Source: Perca fluviatilis | Lineage: Eukaryota > Chordata > Actinopteri > Perciformes > Percidae | Length of the DNA stretch: 64,000 nucleotides | Reading direction: 5' to 3' | Assembly: GCF_010015445.1 (NCBI RefSeq) | Contig: NC_053112.1 | Location: forward strand, 4,647,386 to 4,711,385 | Shown here: piece by piece, positions 32,439 to 43,385 of the stretch | How positions within the stretch are numbered: position 1 is the stretch's first letter | How the letters are laid out: the number at the start of each line of letters is the position of its first letter | Program-made: the position numbers and the translations under genes | Notes under the pieces: model-generated | Database searches by the model: none | Told to the model about the DNA's origin: nothing | The model's input: the letters and a program-made list of their open reading frames with translations, nothing else

Positions 32439-34194
32439 GAAGCTTTCTTTGATGCTTTGAGCACTGGCAGCAGCCTCTCCAGAACTTCCTCTGATCCTTT
32501 GTATTTCTTCAGGTCAAAGACATCCAGGTTTTCATTGGAAACGAGCAGCTGAAAGGCCAGAGCTGACCAATGTTCAGGTAAGAGTTTACCAAAATTTCCT
32601 GAGCTCTGGTACTTTTGGACTTGCTCTACCAGAGTCTGGTCACCCAACTCATTTAAACAGTGGAACAGGTTGATGCTCTTCTCGCTGTTGGACAGTATCT
32701 TGATCTTCTCGTGAATGAACTTGATTGTCTCCTGGTTGCTCTGTGGATGTCTTCCTTTGAATCCAACTCGTTTCTGAAGAAGCTCCTGATTTTTATCCTG
32801 CGACAGACCGAGCAGGAAGCGCAGGAACAAGTCCCATTGTCCATTATCGCTGTCCAAAGCCATATCCACTGCTTTCTGGTGGAGGAGAATGATGGGACGT
32901 TCTTTCTCTGATGGCTCTTTCACACTTGTCTGGCTGGAAAGCAGATTTTCTCCACTATCTAAGAAAGTCTCTAATACGTAAAGAGCAGCCAGAAACTCCT
33001 GAACACTTAAATGAATGAAGGAGTAAATCTCTTGTTTGTGAAGACCAGATTCTTTTCTTATGATCTGTGTACAAACTCCTGAATTAACTGCAGCTTGTTT
33101 CAGATCAATTCCACAACTTTTAAACTCGTTTTCATAGAAGAGTATGTTGCCCTTCTGAAGCTGTTCAAATGCCAGCTTTCCCAATTTCATGATCACATCT
33201 TTGTCTGTTACACCTTCCTGATATTCCTTCAGCTTTGTCTGGATGATCAGGAAGTGTGTGTACATTTCAGTCACAGTCTTCGGCAACTCAGCTTCTTCTG
33301 TTTCTGTTAGGAGACTCTGGAGAGCCGTGGCTGAAATCCAACAGAAGACTGGGATGTGGCACATGATGTACAGACTTCTTTGCGTCTTTGACTGAAGATG
33401 ATCGTAGATCTTCTGAGCCATTTCCTTGTCACTAACTTTCTTCTGAAAGTACTCCTCCTTCTGCTCATCATTAAAGCCTCGTACCTCGGTCACCCTATGG
33501 AAGAACTCGGGAGGAATCTTAGCGGCTGCAGCTGGTCTACTTGTGATCCAGACTGAGGCTTTGTGCAGCAGTTTCCCTGAGATTAAGTTGGTCAGCAGGA
33601 CGTCTAATGTTGTGGTCTTTGTAACATCGCGGCACATCTCATTGTTGTTGAAGTCCAGAGGTAATTGGCTTTCGTCCAGGCCGTCGAAGATGAACAAAAC
33701 ACTTGATTCACTGTAGTCTGACTCTTTCAAATCCTTTACTTCGTCAAAATAGTAACCTATCAATGTCACAAGACTCCACCGCTGGTCTTTTATTAAATTC
33801 AAGTCTCTGAATGTGAGTGGAAATATGAAATCAGTAGTTTGGTTGGCTTCTCCTGTTGCCCAGTCGTGAGTGAACTTCTGCACAGCGACAGATTTTCCAA
33901 TGCCAGCGATTCCCTTCGTCAGAACTCTCTGAGGAGGGTTTTCTTCGTTTGATAAAGGTTGAAGAATGTCATTGACCTGGATTTTCTCCTCCTCGCTCAA
34001 ACTCCTTTTGCATTCCAAATTAACCACTTCATGTTCACTATTAACCTCCCCACTGCCTCCTTTTCTGATGTAAAGCTCCGTGTAGATCTTGTCTAAAGGA
34101 GTCGATGATCTATCTTCCTTTGTTCCTCGCGTTAGATCCTTTGTTGTATTTTCAAGGAACGATTTTAAGTTATCTCAGCACCTTTGAATGTTTT
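32439..34194 (-). pseudogene. NLR A FISNA-NACHT exon
   Basis: The exon runs from acceptor TTTCAG to donor GTAAG (1,756 bp). FISNA: LKSFLENTTKDLTRGTKEDR, STPLDKIYTELYIRKGG, SGEVNSEHEVV. NACHT: Walker A GIAGIGKSVAVQKF (34027 frame residues 39-52), Walker B LFIFDGLDES, sensor-type VWITSRPAAAAKIP, then the helical NOD2_WH-type segments (YSFIHLSVQEFLAALYV) to LLPVLKASKKA. The nucleotide-binding core is open for 530 codons. A 9-bp insertion at 34170-34178, absent from copy B, places TGA (34175-34177) near the start of FISNA. Confidence 0.93.
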
Positions 34195-34289
34195 CTGAAA
34201 GATGAATGAAATCATAGTTACATTGTTTTCATGTACTCTTCCACGATAGCAAATACATTATGTATGTCCAAGTGTGCCTTGGTATTTTC
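34195..34289. other. NLR A intron edge before the hAT insertion
   Basis: Matches 56613-56690 in copy B (CATGTACTCTTCCACG). The match resumes at 39442 after the hAT element. Confidence 0.8.
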
Positions 34290-34689
34290 TAGGGGTGGAA
34301 CGGTACATGTATTTGTATTAAACCGAAAAGGTATGGGTGTCATGGTTCGGTGCATGAATTCACACGGAGAATACACGGTATAAAAATAAATAAAAGTTGT
34401 GTTCAAATTAATTAATGTAATGCGGAACTAATGTTAGATACGCGGGCTCTTTAGGGATACCTAATCTGTAGCTCCACCTTAGCTCTGAAGCTCTGATTGG
34501 CACCCGCCTATGTAGCCGAGCTCTGCCTATGTATGCAGTTTTTTGTCAGGTCGACTCGACGGTCCAGTGAGTGAGTCAGAGATAGCAGCACTAAGGACGA
34601 GTATGGCGAGTGGTGGCAACCCACAAGACCCGCCGGCCTCTTTAAGGTTTCCCAGTCAGTTACAGTAGTACAGGCGAGAGAGTGGTGGA

Positions 34690-35277
34690 TAAGACAAGGA
34701 CTGTGTCGGCGTTGTTCAGCAGTTGTTGGGTATGTGAGTGGAAATACATCTGACATACAAACGCATATCCGATGCCATCACACAGATGTGCCAATCACTG
34801 GAACGAGACAAAAAATAAACTGTCTCCCTTTAGTGCTTAACCAGCCTTTAGATACACATATAATTTGGGCCAAAAAAAAATCACTGAAGCAATCGGAATT
34901 TACATGTCATCTTCAATGCGCCAGTATTCACTCGTAGAGGACCTGGCTTCAAGTATTTACTGTACGTACTCAAACCTCGTTACAACATGCCATCCCATCC
35001 ACATATGAGGCAAACTGTAGTCTCTTCCATATACAACGAAACACGGATGTTGATGGAGCACGAGTTGTCAGCTGCACTCTCCATTCCACTAACGACTGAT
35101 GGTTGGACTTCTTCTGCTACGGTAAGCTATCTCACGGTGACTGCTCATTTTATTGACTCTGAGTGGGAAATGAAAGCATCCCTTCTACAGACGCGGCCCC
35201 TGTATGAGCAGAACACAAGCACTCACCTAGCTGAGAAGCTACAGGAGGTCGTGGCAGAGTGGAAACTAGAGAGGTAA
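34690..35277 (+). pseudogene. hAT ZBED-like transposase N-terminal part
   Basis: A BED zinc-finger run-in (VVDKTRTV, then CRRCSAVVGY after a two-base deletion, SGNTSDIQTHIRCHH) is followed by a broken linker. A 97-codon frame (34987-35277) then gives LSIPLTTDGWTSSATVSYLT, VTAHFIDSEWEMKASLLQTR and STHLAEKLQEVVAEWKLER. 'LTTD.WTS....YLTVTAHFI...W..K...L.T' is the RNase-H-like start of hAT transposases; D in TTDGWTS is the first catalytic Asp. A donor-like GTAAATAAG follows. The remaining catalytic region and the dimerisation domain are missing. Confidence 0.85.
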
Positions 35278-35676
35278 ATAAGAGATGCTGTATTTTCAGT
35301 TTTATAGCTGATTGTCTTATTTTGTTTACAAGTTACAGATGGAGTCTGGAGATGATGTGGGGTACTTATTGGTTACTGTTTACATCTTACTTTACACACT
35401 TCAGGCTGTTAGCCACTTTACACTCGCTCTTGCTCAGTGCAGACGCTCTACTGCTTGCTCCTGCTTCTGCTTGCATATTTCTGCTGATAATCTTGCTTTT
35501 CCTCTGAGAGAAACTATGAGCAGCGGCTCTTGGATACTTATAAATCACTGGACTATAAATGTTTTTTTGACATAGTAGGCTATTGTCATATTTGAACATT
35601 TTTCTGCGTGAGCGTGGCCTAACAATAGCTCAAGCCTGTCCTAAAGTGACTGTAGCTAAAGCGAATTAGCAGCAAG

Positions 35677-37134
35677 ATGCCACCCTTCTCCATAGAGGAC
35701 TACTACAAACTCCTTCAGAAGATTGCAGTTCTGGAAACCAAAATTTACCGGTTAGAAGTAAACGTGGAAATGAACGGATCATATGGAAATGACACCACTT
35801 TACCAGTGACCCAAAACAATGGACAAAAGCATGCTAACACACGGCTAATTAGCACCAGCAAGACCACAAAGAAACAAGAGGGCTGTGGAACGGGTAATAA
35901 ATCAACAAGTGGCAGTCCTCCCTGGAACTCTCTTGGTGCAAAGCCTAAGAGTAAATAATTTTCCTGGGAAATGGGAGGACGACTAACGGGCAGGACACAG
36001 CGCCCTGAGATTTGTGATATGACCGGCTGGCCTGCATTACCATCCAGGCAGAGCGCCTCTTCAACCCCTGTACTTAGTAGGACACAGCCGTGGACAGCTG
36101 CAAAAGGGAATATCAGCAACAAAATGCCTCCCCAACAACTGAGTGTGCAGGTGAAGAACAGATTTGCTCCTCTGCTGCAGGACCCTGGACATGACCTGGA
36201 TTACGTCTCATCGTCACACAGCAGGGTAAGGACTGAGAGCAATTCTAAAAGTAAAAAGCTACAGGGAAAGCTAACGACTGGGCCCCAAACTCTGATTGTG
36301 GGTGACTCTGCTGTGAAAGATATAAAAAGCAGTAAAAACAACAAAATACTCTTTCCCAAAGACATGGTGTCTCACTTGGCCCAAAGAATCCAGGATATCA
36401 TAGCAGCACACCCAACTGTGAAGAACATTATACTGCATATAGGGTCAAATGATGTTGTAAAGCAAGAGTCTGAAGTGCTGAATCGTGACTTTATGAATCT
36501 GCTGAACGCAGTCAGCTCCCTAAACGCAAAGGTGTTTGTCAGTGGCCCTATACCGCCAGTCAGAGGAGGAGCTGAGAGATTCGGCAGACTGTTGGCACTG
36601 AACAGATGGCTTTCAACTGCATGTACCAAAAACCATTCTCTGCAGTTCATTGACAATTTTAACATTTTCTGGGGCTGCAGACATCTTTTTAAAGCAGATG
36701 GACTATTCCTTAACAAGCCAGGAGTAAAGCTGTTCACCTCTAGCCTACTTTACTTTCTGTGCCACACATCTGCTCCCTCGGCCAAGGACACGAGACAAGA
36801 TGAACCTAAACAAGAGGAAGACACAACAAAGTGCGGCAGTGAGCCACCACAGCCCCCACCTGAGCAAAGATTTGACCATGGGAGACCAAAGACCAGAGAT
36901 GAGAAATCTCAAAACCCCTTCTCACCCGTCCAACACTCCTCAAGCCCCTGTGACAACCACGAGAGCTTTAAGGACCTCTTTAAGGATATGTCGCTATCCC
37001 CTCTTTCCCCCACCCCCATGTTGGAGTTCACTGACCAGATGAAGCAGCTGGTGAATGCTGGAACCAAGTATGCCCCCCTTCCTTCTCCCATCGTAAAACG
37101 CCAGGCACCTCTGCCCCTCAAGGACGGCAGCTAA
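35677..37134 (+). pseudogene. L2 copy 2 ORF1: coiled-coil / SGNH esterase protein
   Basis: One frame of 486 codons is broken by a single TAA at 35956-35958. The N-terminus (SIEDYYKLLQKIAVLETKIY) is a coiled coil. The esterase domain has the nucleophile block LIVGDSAVKDI, the block HIGSNDV, and FKADGLFLNKPG at the Asp-His position. The usual H of DGxHP is F, so the catalytic dyad looks lost. The Pro/Ser-rich C-terminus runs to LPLKDGS. In the LINE the protein binds RNA/membranes, as shown for zebrafish L2 ORF1 in general; here this is inference. Confidence 0.8.
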
Positions 37135-37214
37135 CTCCTTCTCCCCAAACTGATAAGGATGCTTGTGTGCAAAATGCAGTAAGCATTAACTGATATGGGC
37201 CGGGTCCAGGCTGC

Positions 37215-39041
37215 ATGCCTAGTAGCACTCATGACTATTTCCAAGACAAGCCTGGGCCCTGCGTATTAGATTCTTCCACAATTTCTGTTTTGATAGGTAA
37301 TAGAAAAAGAATGGCAAATAAGCACGTAACTGCAAACTTTGCAAATTTAGCATCCATTCCTCGTCAGCCACAGTCTGTCCCAAAAAATGAAAACGCACTA
37401 ACACTAGCCCTACTAAATGTTAGGTCTTTGGCGGGAAAATCATTTTTAATCAATGATTTTATTATCAAGCACAATCTTGATTTTATGTTTTTAACTGAAA
37501 CCTGGTTGGACCATAATAACAGTGCTGCTGTTCTCATTGAGTCAGCACCCCCTAACTTTAGTTTTATGAGTGAGAATAGAGTGAATAAGAAAGGAGGTGG
37601 AGTTGCCATTTTGTTTAATGACTCATTCCAATGTACGCAAATATCTTACGGAAATTTTGCTTCTTTTGAATATGTGGCTCTTCAGCTGAGATCCTCCCCT
37701 CAAGCTCTACTTCTAAATATCTACAGGTATCTTCCCACAGGCCCTGAAAACTGCAGTCATCAAGCCACTCCTAAAAAAGAACAATCTAGACACGACACTA
37801 ATGAGCAACTATAGTAACAGTTTTGATGCCTTCCAGTCAGGTTTTCGACCACACCACAGCACTGAGACGGCTCTTGTTAAAGTCTTTAATGACATCCACT
37901 TAAACACAGATAGTGGCAAAATTTCAGTCTTAGTATTACTTGATCTCCGTGCTGCATTTGATACAGTAGACCATGACATATTGCTTGACCGATTGGAAAA
38001 CTGGGTTGGTCTTTCTGGCTCAGTACTAAAGTGGTTTGAATCTTATTTAAAGAATAGGGACTACTTTGTGTCTATAGGTAATTATACATCTGAGCATACA
38101 AATATGACGTGCGGAGTTCCCCAAGGCTCAGTTCTGGGGCCTCTTCTGTTCAACATCTACATGCTTCCACTGGCTCAGATTATGGAAAACAACAAAATAA
38201 GTTACCATAGTTATGCAGATGACACACAAATTTACATAACCTTATCGCCAGGGAACTATAGCCCAATACAACAATTAAATAAATGCATTGAACAAATTAA
38301 TGATTGGATGTGCCAGAACTTTCTTAAATTAAATGAAGAAAAAACGGAGGTGGTTGTTTTTGGAGCAAAAGAGGATCAATTGAAAGTCAGCGCTCAGCTT
38401 CAAACGACAATGTTAAAAACAACAGACAAAGCCAGAAATCTTGGTGTAGTCATGGACTCAGACCTAAATTTTAAAAGCCACATTAACATAATTATAAAAT
38501 CAGCCTATTATCACCTTAAAAATATATCAAGGGTTAAAGGACTTATGTCTCAGTAGGATCTGGAAAAACTTGTCCATGCTTTTATCTTCAGTAGACTTGA
38601 CTACTGTAACGGTGTCTTTACAGGTCTCCCTAAAAAATCAATCAGACAGCTGCAGCTGATTCAGAACGCTGCTGCTTGAGTCCTCACTAAAACCAGGAAA
38701 GTGGATCACATCACTCCAGTACTGAAGTCTCTACACTGGCTTCCAGTGCCTCAAAGAATTGATTTCAAAATACTTTTACTGGTTTATAAATCACTAAACG
38801 GTTAGGGCCAAAATACATTTCTGATCTGCTACTACACTATGACCCACCCAGACCTCTCAGGTCGTCTGGGACAGGTCTACTTGTTGTCCCCAGAGTCAGA
38901 ACTAAACAGGGGGAAGCAGCGTTCAGTTTTTATGCTCCACATATTTGGAACAAACTCCCAGAAAAATGTAGGTCCGCTGCAACTCTCAGTTCTTTTAAAT
39001 CTAAGCTAAAGACCTATCTTTTTGATGTTGCTTTTCTTTAA
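37215..39041 (+). pseudogene. L2 copy 2 ORF2 with internal deletion
   Basis: Endonuclease start: LALLNVRSLAGKSFLINDFI, FLTETWLDHN, NKKGGGVAILF, up to LLLNIYR. From about 37730 the sequence is RT (FPQALKTAVIKPLLKKNNLD, one frame away). The block NYRPISNLPF and neighbours are deleted, so NY is joined directly to SNSFDAFQSGF. The RT continues (LLDLRAAFDTVDHD, CGVPQGSVLGPLLFNIYML, YADDTQIYI). Stops occur at 38554 and twice later in the thumb/C-terminal region (NAAA*VLTKT, SLNG*GPKY). The end is TAA at 39041. Confidence 0.85.
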
Positions 39042-39763
39042 ATAATCAATTTTATTAACTTTAATTTCTTGTACTGCACTGTACCTTTTATTCTTATACT
39101 GCACTATCAATTTTATTCTCTTTTTAATTTGTTTATTAATGTTTTAAATTTGTTTTAAATTGTTTTCTAACTGCTCTTTAATGTTTTATGTAAAGCACTT
39201 TGAATTGCCCTGTTGCTGAAATGTGCTTTACAAATAAAGCTGCCTTGCCTTGCCTTAACTAGCTCAGGGGATAGACTGTGTGACACTACAGCCTGAGACA
39301 TAAACAATAAAACAAATTGCCTTCTGCATTTTTGTTTTGCTTTTCCCTCCATTGTACCAAACTCGTACCGAACCGTGATGTCTAAACCGAAGTATGAACC
39401 GAACCGTGACTTCTTTGTAACGTTCCACCCCTAGTATTTTCATATCCATGTCCAGATTTACTTGGACGGATATCTGGTCTATATAAGTGCAAGTAACCCT
39501 AAATAACTGTCATTCATTTTAGATCATTACACCAACAAGATGCTCAGATGCTGGAAGGCTAACAAGATTTTTGTTAGCAAAGAAAACATAATGTGAAGTA
39601 TAAGATGGACAAACAACAGAGAAGAAAAAAATATTTTAGCTTCAACAATGTAATCTCCACAAAACCTTATAATAATTCAGTCTAGTTATGTTTTAATTGC
39701 AGAAGTAAGATCATGTTTTTTGTTGTCATTTGATTGTGAAAAATCTGTTAACAAACACAATAC

Positions 39764-39817
39764 CTTTGTTTTTGGGAGAAGTAGCTTTTGTCTCGTCTGT
39801 CCTGTCAGGAGACGAGG
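39764..39817 (-). pseudogene. NLR A short exon (54 bp)
   Basis: Acceptor TTTCAG, donor GTATTG. Encodes SSPDRTDETKATSPKNK, a hydrophilic linker. Same size and position as 57009-57062 in copy B. Itself undamaged. Confidence 0.7.
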
Positions 39818-39909
39818 CTGAAACACAAACATGTTACATTTTAATCCGGTACACATTTAAACATAAATATGGGTTTTATTTGATTTAATAAATCCGGAGG
39901 AAACATTAC

Positions 39910-40032
39910 CACTTGTTATTACTTGGAACGTTAGATTCCCTCCAACGTTAACACCGCTAAACTGAGGTGTGTTGATGACACTTCCTTCCTGGGCGTTGAC
40001 TGCTGGTCTTCCTGCTCCCCTCTGAGTTTCAG
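39910..40032 (-). pseudogene. NLR A N-terminal exon (123 bp)
   Basis: Acceptor AACCAG, donor GTAATG. Encodes ETQRGAGRPAVNAQEGSVIN, TPQFSGVNVGGNLTFQVITS. The 'A..GS.....P..SG..V.GN...' pattern is typical of the exon preceding FISNA in fish NLR genes. Copy B has the same exon one codon shorter. Upstream coding exons were not found. Confidence 0.75.
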
Positions 40033-40699
40033 CTGGTTGAGAATAGACAAAATAATCGGGAACCACAACTCATCAACTGCTATAAAATGTTCAGAGATTC
40101 TGATTTGTTAGAGCTGATTTGGCAAAGACCTGAAGGATCAAGAACAAATAAAGCTTGGTACTAGAAATGTGATAAACAGGACTTAAACATTTAAATTGAC
40201 CAGAAAATATCTATTATATAATAACTACAAAAGAAAAAAAATGCAGTGTTTCCCATACATCAACCAGACCGTGGCGCCCCGCCATAGTCTAATTTGTCCC
40301 ACCAGTTTCATAATGAACGGAAATATTTTTACCCACATAGTGTGCATCTCTCAGTCCAATCAGTAATGCCACCCCGAATAAACACCAATAAGAATTCTCC
40401 ACCCCCGCCCGCTGTACGCGACGTGAGCACCCCACACTCACACTCACACATGCTGGAAAGTTCACGGCTCCATCCGAGACAAGATTATACCGTGCCCGAC
40501 ACTCACTGGCAACATCTTTGTGGTAAGTAAAGTAACGTTAACTGATGTCACAGCATCCACTGCAGTTATCCACTAATGTTAGTCAATAAGACACAATTAA
40601 TCAATGTAGCGTTACTGCAGAAGTTACCATTGATAATGTTAATCTTAGGGCTGGATGAATAATTGAAAATGTATCGACATCCAAATTCTGAAGCTGTAA
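40033..40699. other. Non-coding upstream of NLR A
   Basis: At 40246 CAGTGTTTCCCATACATCAA followed by CCAGACCGTGGCGCCCCGCC looks like a hAT terminus. The partner end was not located. Nothing else is recognised. Confidence 0.4.
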
Positions 40700-41610
40700 A
40701 GCCCTATTCGCACGGGATAAGTATTACCTGGTGACCTCCAGTCATTTGTAATAATTGCGGAGGTTGTCTGTGATCTTAATCCCTTTTTTATGTATCTGTC
40801 GCAGGATTATGGCTGTATTTGTAATTTCCCCCAAAAACCCCCTTTTTTAGGGGGGGGGGGGGGTGGGGGGGGCGGGGGTGTGGGGGGCTTTTTGTTTTTC
40901 AAGGTACCTGTTTCCTTCTTTTGCGCCTTTTATCCATCTTTGGCGAAGAATGGAGGGGGTGCGTGGAGTGTTTTGACAGTGTTTTGGGTGCTGGGTCATG
41001 TCGCTATACATCATATACAATTTGCAGAAAGAGAAAGATGAAAACCACCACAAGTGCGAAGACAAAAAGAATGATTAGATGGCGATGGATGACATGTATA
41101 GCAGCATGCGGTAAATATATTTTTTATGTTTGTATCATACATCTAGAGATAACGACAAGACATCTCCAAGCAATAGCTTATCAAAAATAATGCACAATCA
41201 AGCGAGGGGGCTCACTTCATAATTAGAGGTTAATGTTACAGATAAATCAAGCGTAAAGCTTGAGCTAATAGATTTTAACCTGGTGAAATGTTTAGTTTTA
41301 TCCATCTAACCGGACCCTGCTTGACACCACCCGGAGAAAAAAGTTAGAGAAAGAAAAAGGAGAGGTCGCAGTTCGGACGATGACTGACTACCCGGTTGAG
41401 ATTGTGTGTGTGTGTGTGACCACACACAAACACACGTAGCAGAGCTACCCACACCCATGTTTCTACTGTTGCTTAATGTCAGTAAATTCGAGTAAAATCA
41501 CAGGCTTCGCTTATCCCGTTCGAATGCGCCAGATGACACTCAGACGTGGGGGGGTAATTTATAATTCACACGAGGTCCCTAGATAATACTTATCCCGTGC
41601 GAATAGGGCT
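40700..41610. mobile_element. Harbinger-type MITE with 3-bp target duplication
   Basis: Termini AGCCCTATTCGCACGGGATA / TATCCCGTGCGAATAGGGCT are perfect inverted repeats extending about 27 bp. They are flanked by TAA (40697-40699, 41611-41613), as expected for PIF/Harbinger. The interior includes a G-rich tract (40850-40886) and a GT tract near 41405. No transposase. Confidence 0.85.
40848..40905. repeat. Poly-G low-complexity tract
   Basis: A G-run broken by single T, C and TGT bases, then CTTTTTG. It resembles the odd tract at 54580-54635. It may be real or a consensus artefact. Confidence 0.7.
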
Positions 41611-41626
41611 TAAGACGTATTTTTCC

Positions 41627-42110
41627 AGCCCAGTCTCATGCCAGGTCGTTATATAGTCACGTTATTGTAATCTATTAAGTCGTGGACAGGTTACGTAAAT
41701 GCCGTTTTTTTCGTGTGGCGATTACGAAATTGAAAGCAATGCATTTTAATGGGAAGCATATTTCGTGATTCCAGAACGAAAGCGAGTAGCGAGTAGTTGA
41801 TAAGGCAAAAGTCCGCGTAGGGAGGTTGACTTTCACGCCGGAGACCGGGGATCGCGCCCCGCGTGTTGCAGTTCCTCTGTCGGCGTGTCCCGCGTGTGAC
41901 GGTTCCTTTCCCCGTTCTTTTTATTTGGCCGGCGTGTGGCGCCTCATTTCCCCGTAGTCACGTCCCCCAGAGCAGGTTCGAAAAGCGTGACCTGTACACG
42001 TTCAAAAGTCGTTGCATATACACGAAAAAAACGTCAAAATCGTAACCTGTACACGAAATTATAAATCAAAATAACGTGACTATTACACGACCTGGCGTGA
42101 GACCGGGTTG
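41627..42110. mobile_element. hAT-type MITE with 8-bp target duplication
   Basis: The left end AGCCCAGTCTCATGCCAGGT and the inverted right end (CAACCCGGTCTCACGCCAGG) match over about 38 bp including AGTCACGTTAT. The target duplication ATTTTTCC is perfect (41619-41626, 42111-42118). It begins only 6 bp beyond the target duplication of the preceding Harbinger-type MITE. 484 bp, no coding capacity. Confidence 0.88.
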
Positions 42111-42118
42111 ATTTTTCC

Positions 42119-42589
42119 CATGACAATAATTTATTTCTGTTAATAGATCTACTTTCTCCATAAAAACATTCTACCATGTGTGCAGGGTCCGAAATTAACA
42201 CTCGCCCGACACGCACAAACATTGGCACACACCCCAGACACCACAGCACTTCTTCTTACTGATAAACAGAACTCTAATTGATGAGTAGTAAGTAGCGATT
42301 TTTGGCAGCCAGCCTTCCATAAAGATAGAACAATGAAATGAAATGTTAACCGATCATTAACCGTTGACCGAGAAGCAGGAAACGGAGTCTCAGTTCACTC
42401 CGGGAGGCTCTGACACACTTTCCGCACTCCCTGTCCGTGGACAGCTGTAGGCTTGTACCGGGGTTGATGTTTTGTGCATTGTCGGAAACACGCAGCCACT
42501 TTCCTGAAACCGCTTGCGGGACACAAGTCCACATTGGCCGAAATGTTTGTTAATATTTAGAAAGGGTTCCAACGAGAAGCAGAGCTGTC
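42119..42589. other. Non-coding; hAT-like end
   Basis: CAGGGTCCGAAATTAACACT at 42183 resembles a fish hAT terminus. The rest is unassigned and has only shadow frames. Confidence 0.4.
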
Positions 42590-43385
42590 AGCTGAAGTAT
42601 AAGGTGGTGAGGGAGGCTGACTGACAGTTTTCTGCTTCTAATCTCTACTCAGATGTTTACAAGTTGCTTTTAGGTTTGAGGGAGGACAAACAATCTAAGA
42701 TGGGTATCATGTATCTTCCCTCTCTCTGTCTGCCAACATTTCCTGTCTCCCTGTCAACTGTGTGTCATCTTTCTCTTAGGATGGCAAAGTCATGACCCAA
42801 CCTACTCTACCTGTGATTGGCTCGTACTTGTTGCCATCATAGTTTGGGTTGGTTGGATTTAGGCATGAGGAGTGAGATTGAATAGGGTTAGGAGAAGAAT
42901 ATCAAGGTAAGACATTAAGAGGCAGAGTAAGGCGGTCATGCTTTTGTCATCCTGAGAAAGAAAATATTACCAACTGTATTCTGTCAATAAAAGACTAAAA
43001 GGCCCAAATAATCTCTAAGTGTTTCTTTTTCTTTCAGACCATTTTGTATCCTCACTGCTGAAGCTCCAGAAAGTCATCTTAAGTGTGAGCCATAACATGG
43101 CCGCTGTATGACAGCTGTATTGTGTAACATTGAAGTGTGTATGTTTCATCAGAAGCTGGTGTGTCTACAGCCTGTGAGCCATCATCTTACCATGCTGTGA
43201 TGTTTCTGGAGCCTCAGGCCGGCTAAACCAGTTTCCCATTCTGCATTTTATTCACCCTGCTGCTCTCACTGTAGAAGAATAAACATCACACAGGTAAGGA
43301 GGTGAAGTCAGAAAGTGATTTTATATCCTAAAGCATCTTTCCATACAGTTCTCCTGTGCACCCAGTTATATTAATAATGAGAAGA
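42590..43385. repeat. NLR flank duplication blocks upstream of copy A
   Basis: 42595-42850 matches 58285-58540 (AGATGTTTACAAGTTGCTTT, ACAAACAATCTAAGATGGGT). 42985-43150 matches 10040-10170. 43185-43385 is copy 2 of the five-copy unit (TGTGATGTTTCTGGAGCCTC). No reading frame is conserved between copies, so it is probably regulatory or 5' UTR sequence. Confidence 0.7.

Larger units (their letters stand above)
35640..39257 (+). mobile_element. L2-clade LINE (copy 2) nested in the hAT element
   Basis: ORF1 (coiled coil plus SGNH esterase), ORF2 (endonuclease-RT) and a 3' UTR ending in a CCTTG repeat tail (39238-39257). The family differs from copy 1 but has the same architecture. A deletion inside ORF2 fused the endonuclease directly to the middle of the RT. 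Several later stops also occur. The 5' boundary near 35640 is approximate. Confidence 0.85.
34290..39433 (+). mobile_element. hAT (ZBED-type) transposon in NLR A intron, itself carrying an L2
   Basis: Termini TAGGGGTGGAACG/CGTTCCACCCCTA with a perfect 8-bp target duplication GTATTTTC (34282-34289, 39434-39441). Subterminal sequence is rich in AACCG/CGGTT motifs at both ends. Copy B shows the empty site near 56695. The element is 5,144 bp, of which about 3.6 kb is a nested L2 LINE. Only the front of the transposase remains. Confidence 0.93.
23115..40032 (-). pseudogene. NLR copy A: fish NLRC3-like receptor gene, disrupted
   Basis: An intracellular NOD-like receptor gene of the large teleost-specific family. 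Exons from 5' to 3': 40032-39910, 39817-39764, 34194-32439 (FISNA-NACHT), 32320-32148 (LRR), a remnant near 31384-31333, 30844-26637 (LRR, split by a LINE), 24352-24182 (LRR), and 23310-23115 (terminal LRR). All but the remnant have counterparts of the same phase in copy B. Lesions: an in-frame TGA early in FISNA, a lost splice acceptor before the first LRR exon, and a 4-kb LINE in the second full LRR exon. No first coding exon with a start or death-fold domain, and no B30.2 exon, was found. It is not expected to give a full receptor. A truncated NACHT product from an internal start cannot be excluded. Confidence 0.88.

Noticed and set aside
35745..36122. 125-codon minus-strand frame with a hydrophobic start
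   Set aside because: Antisense to L2 ORF1, no motif.
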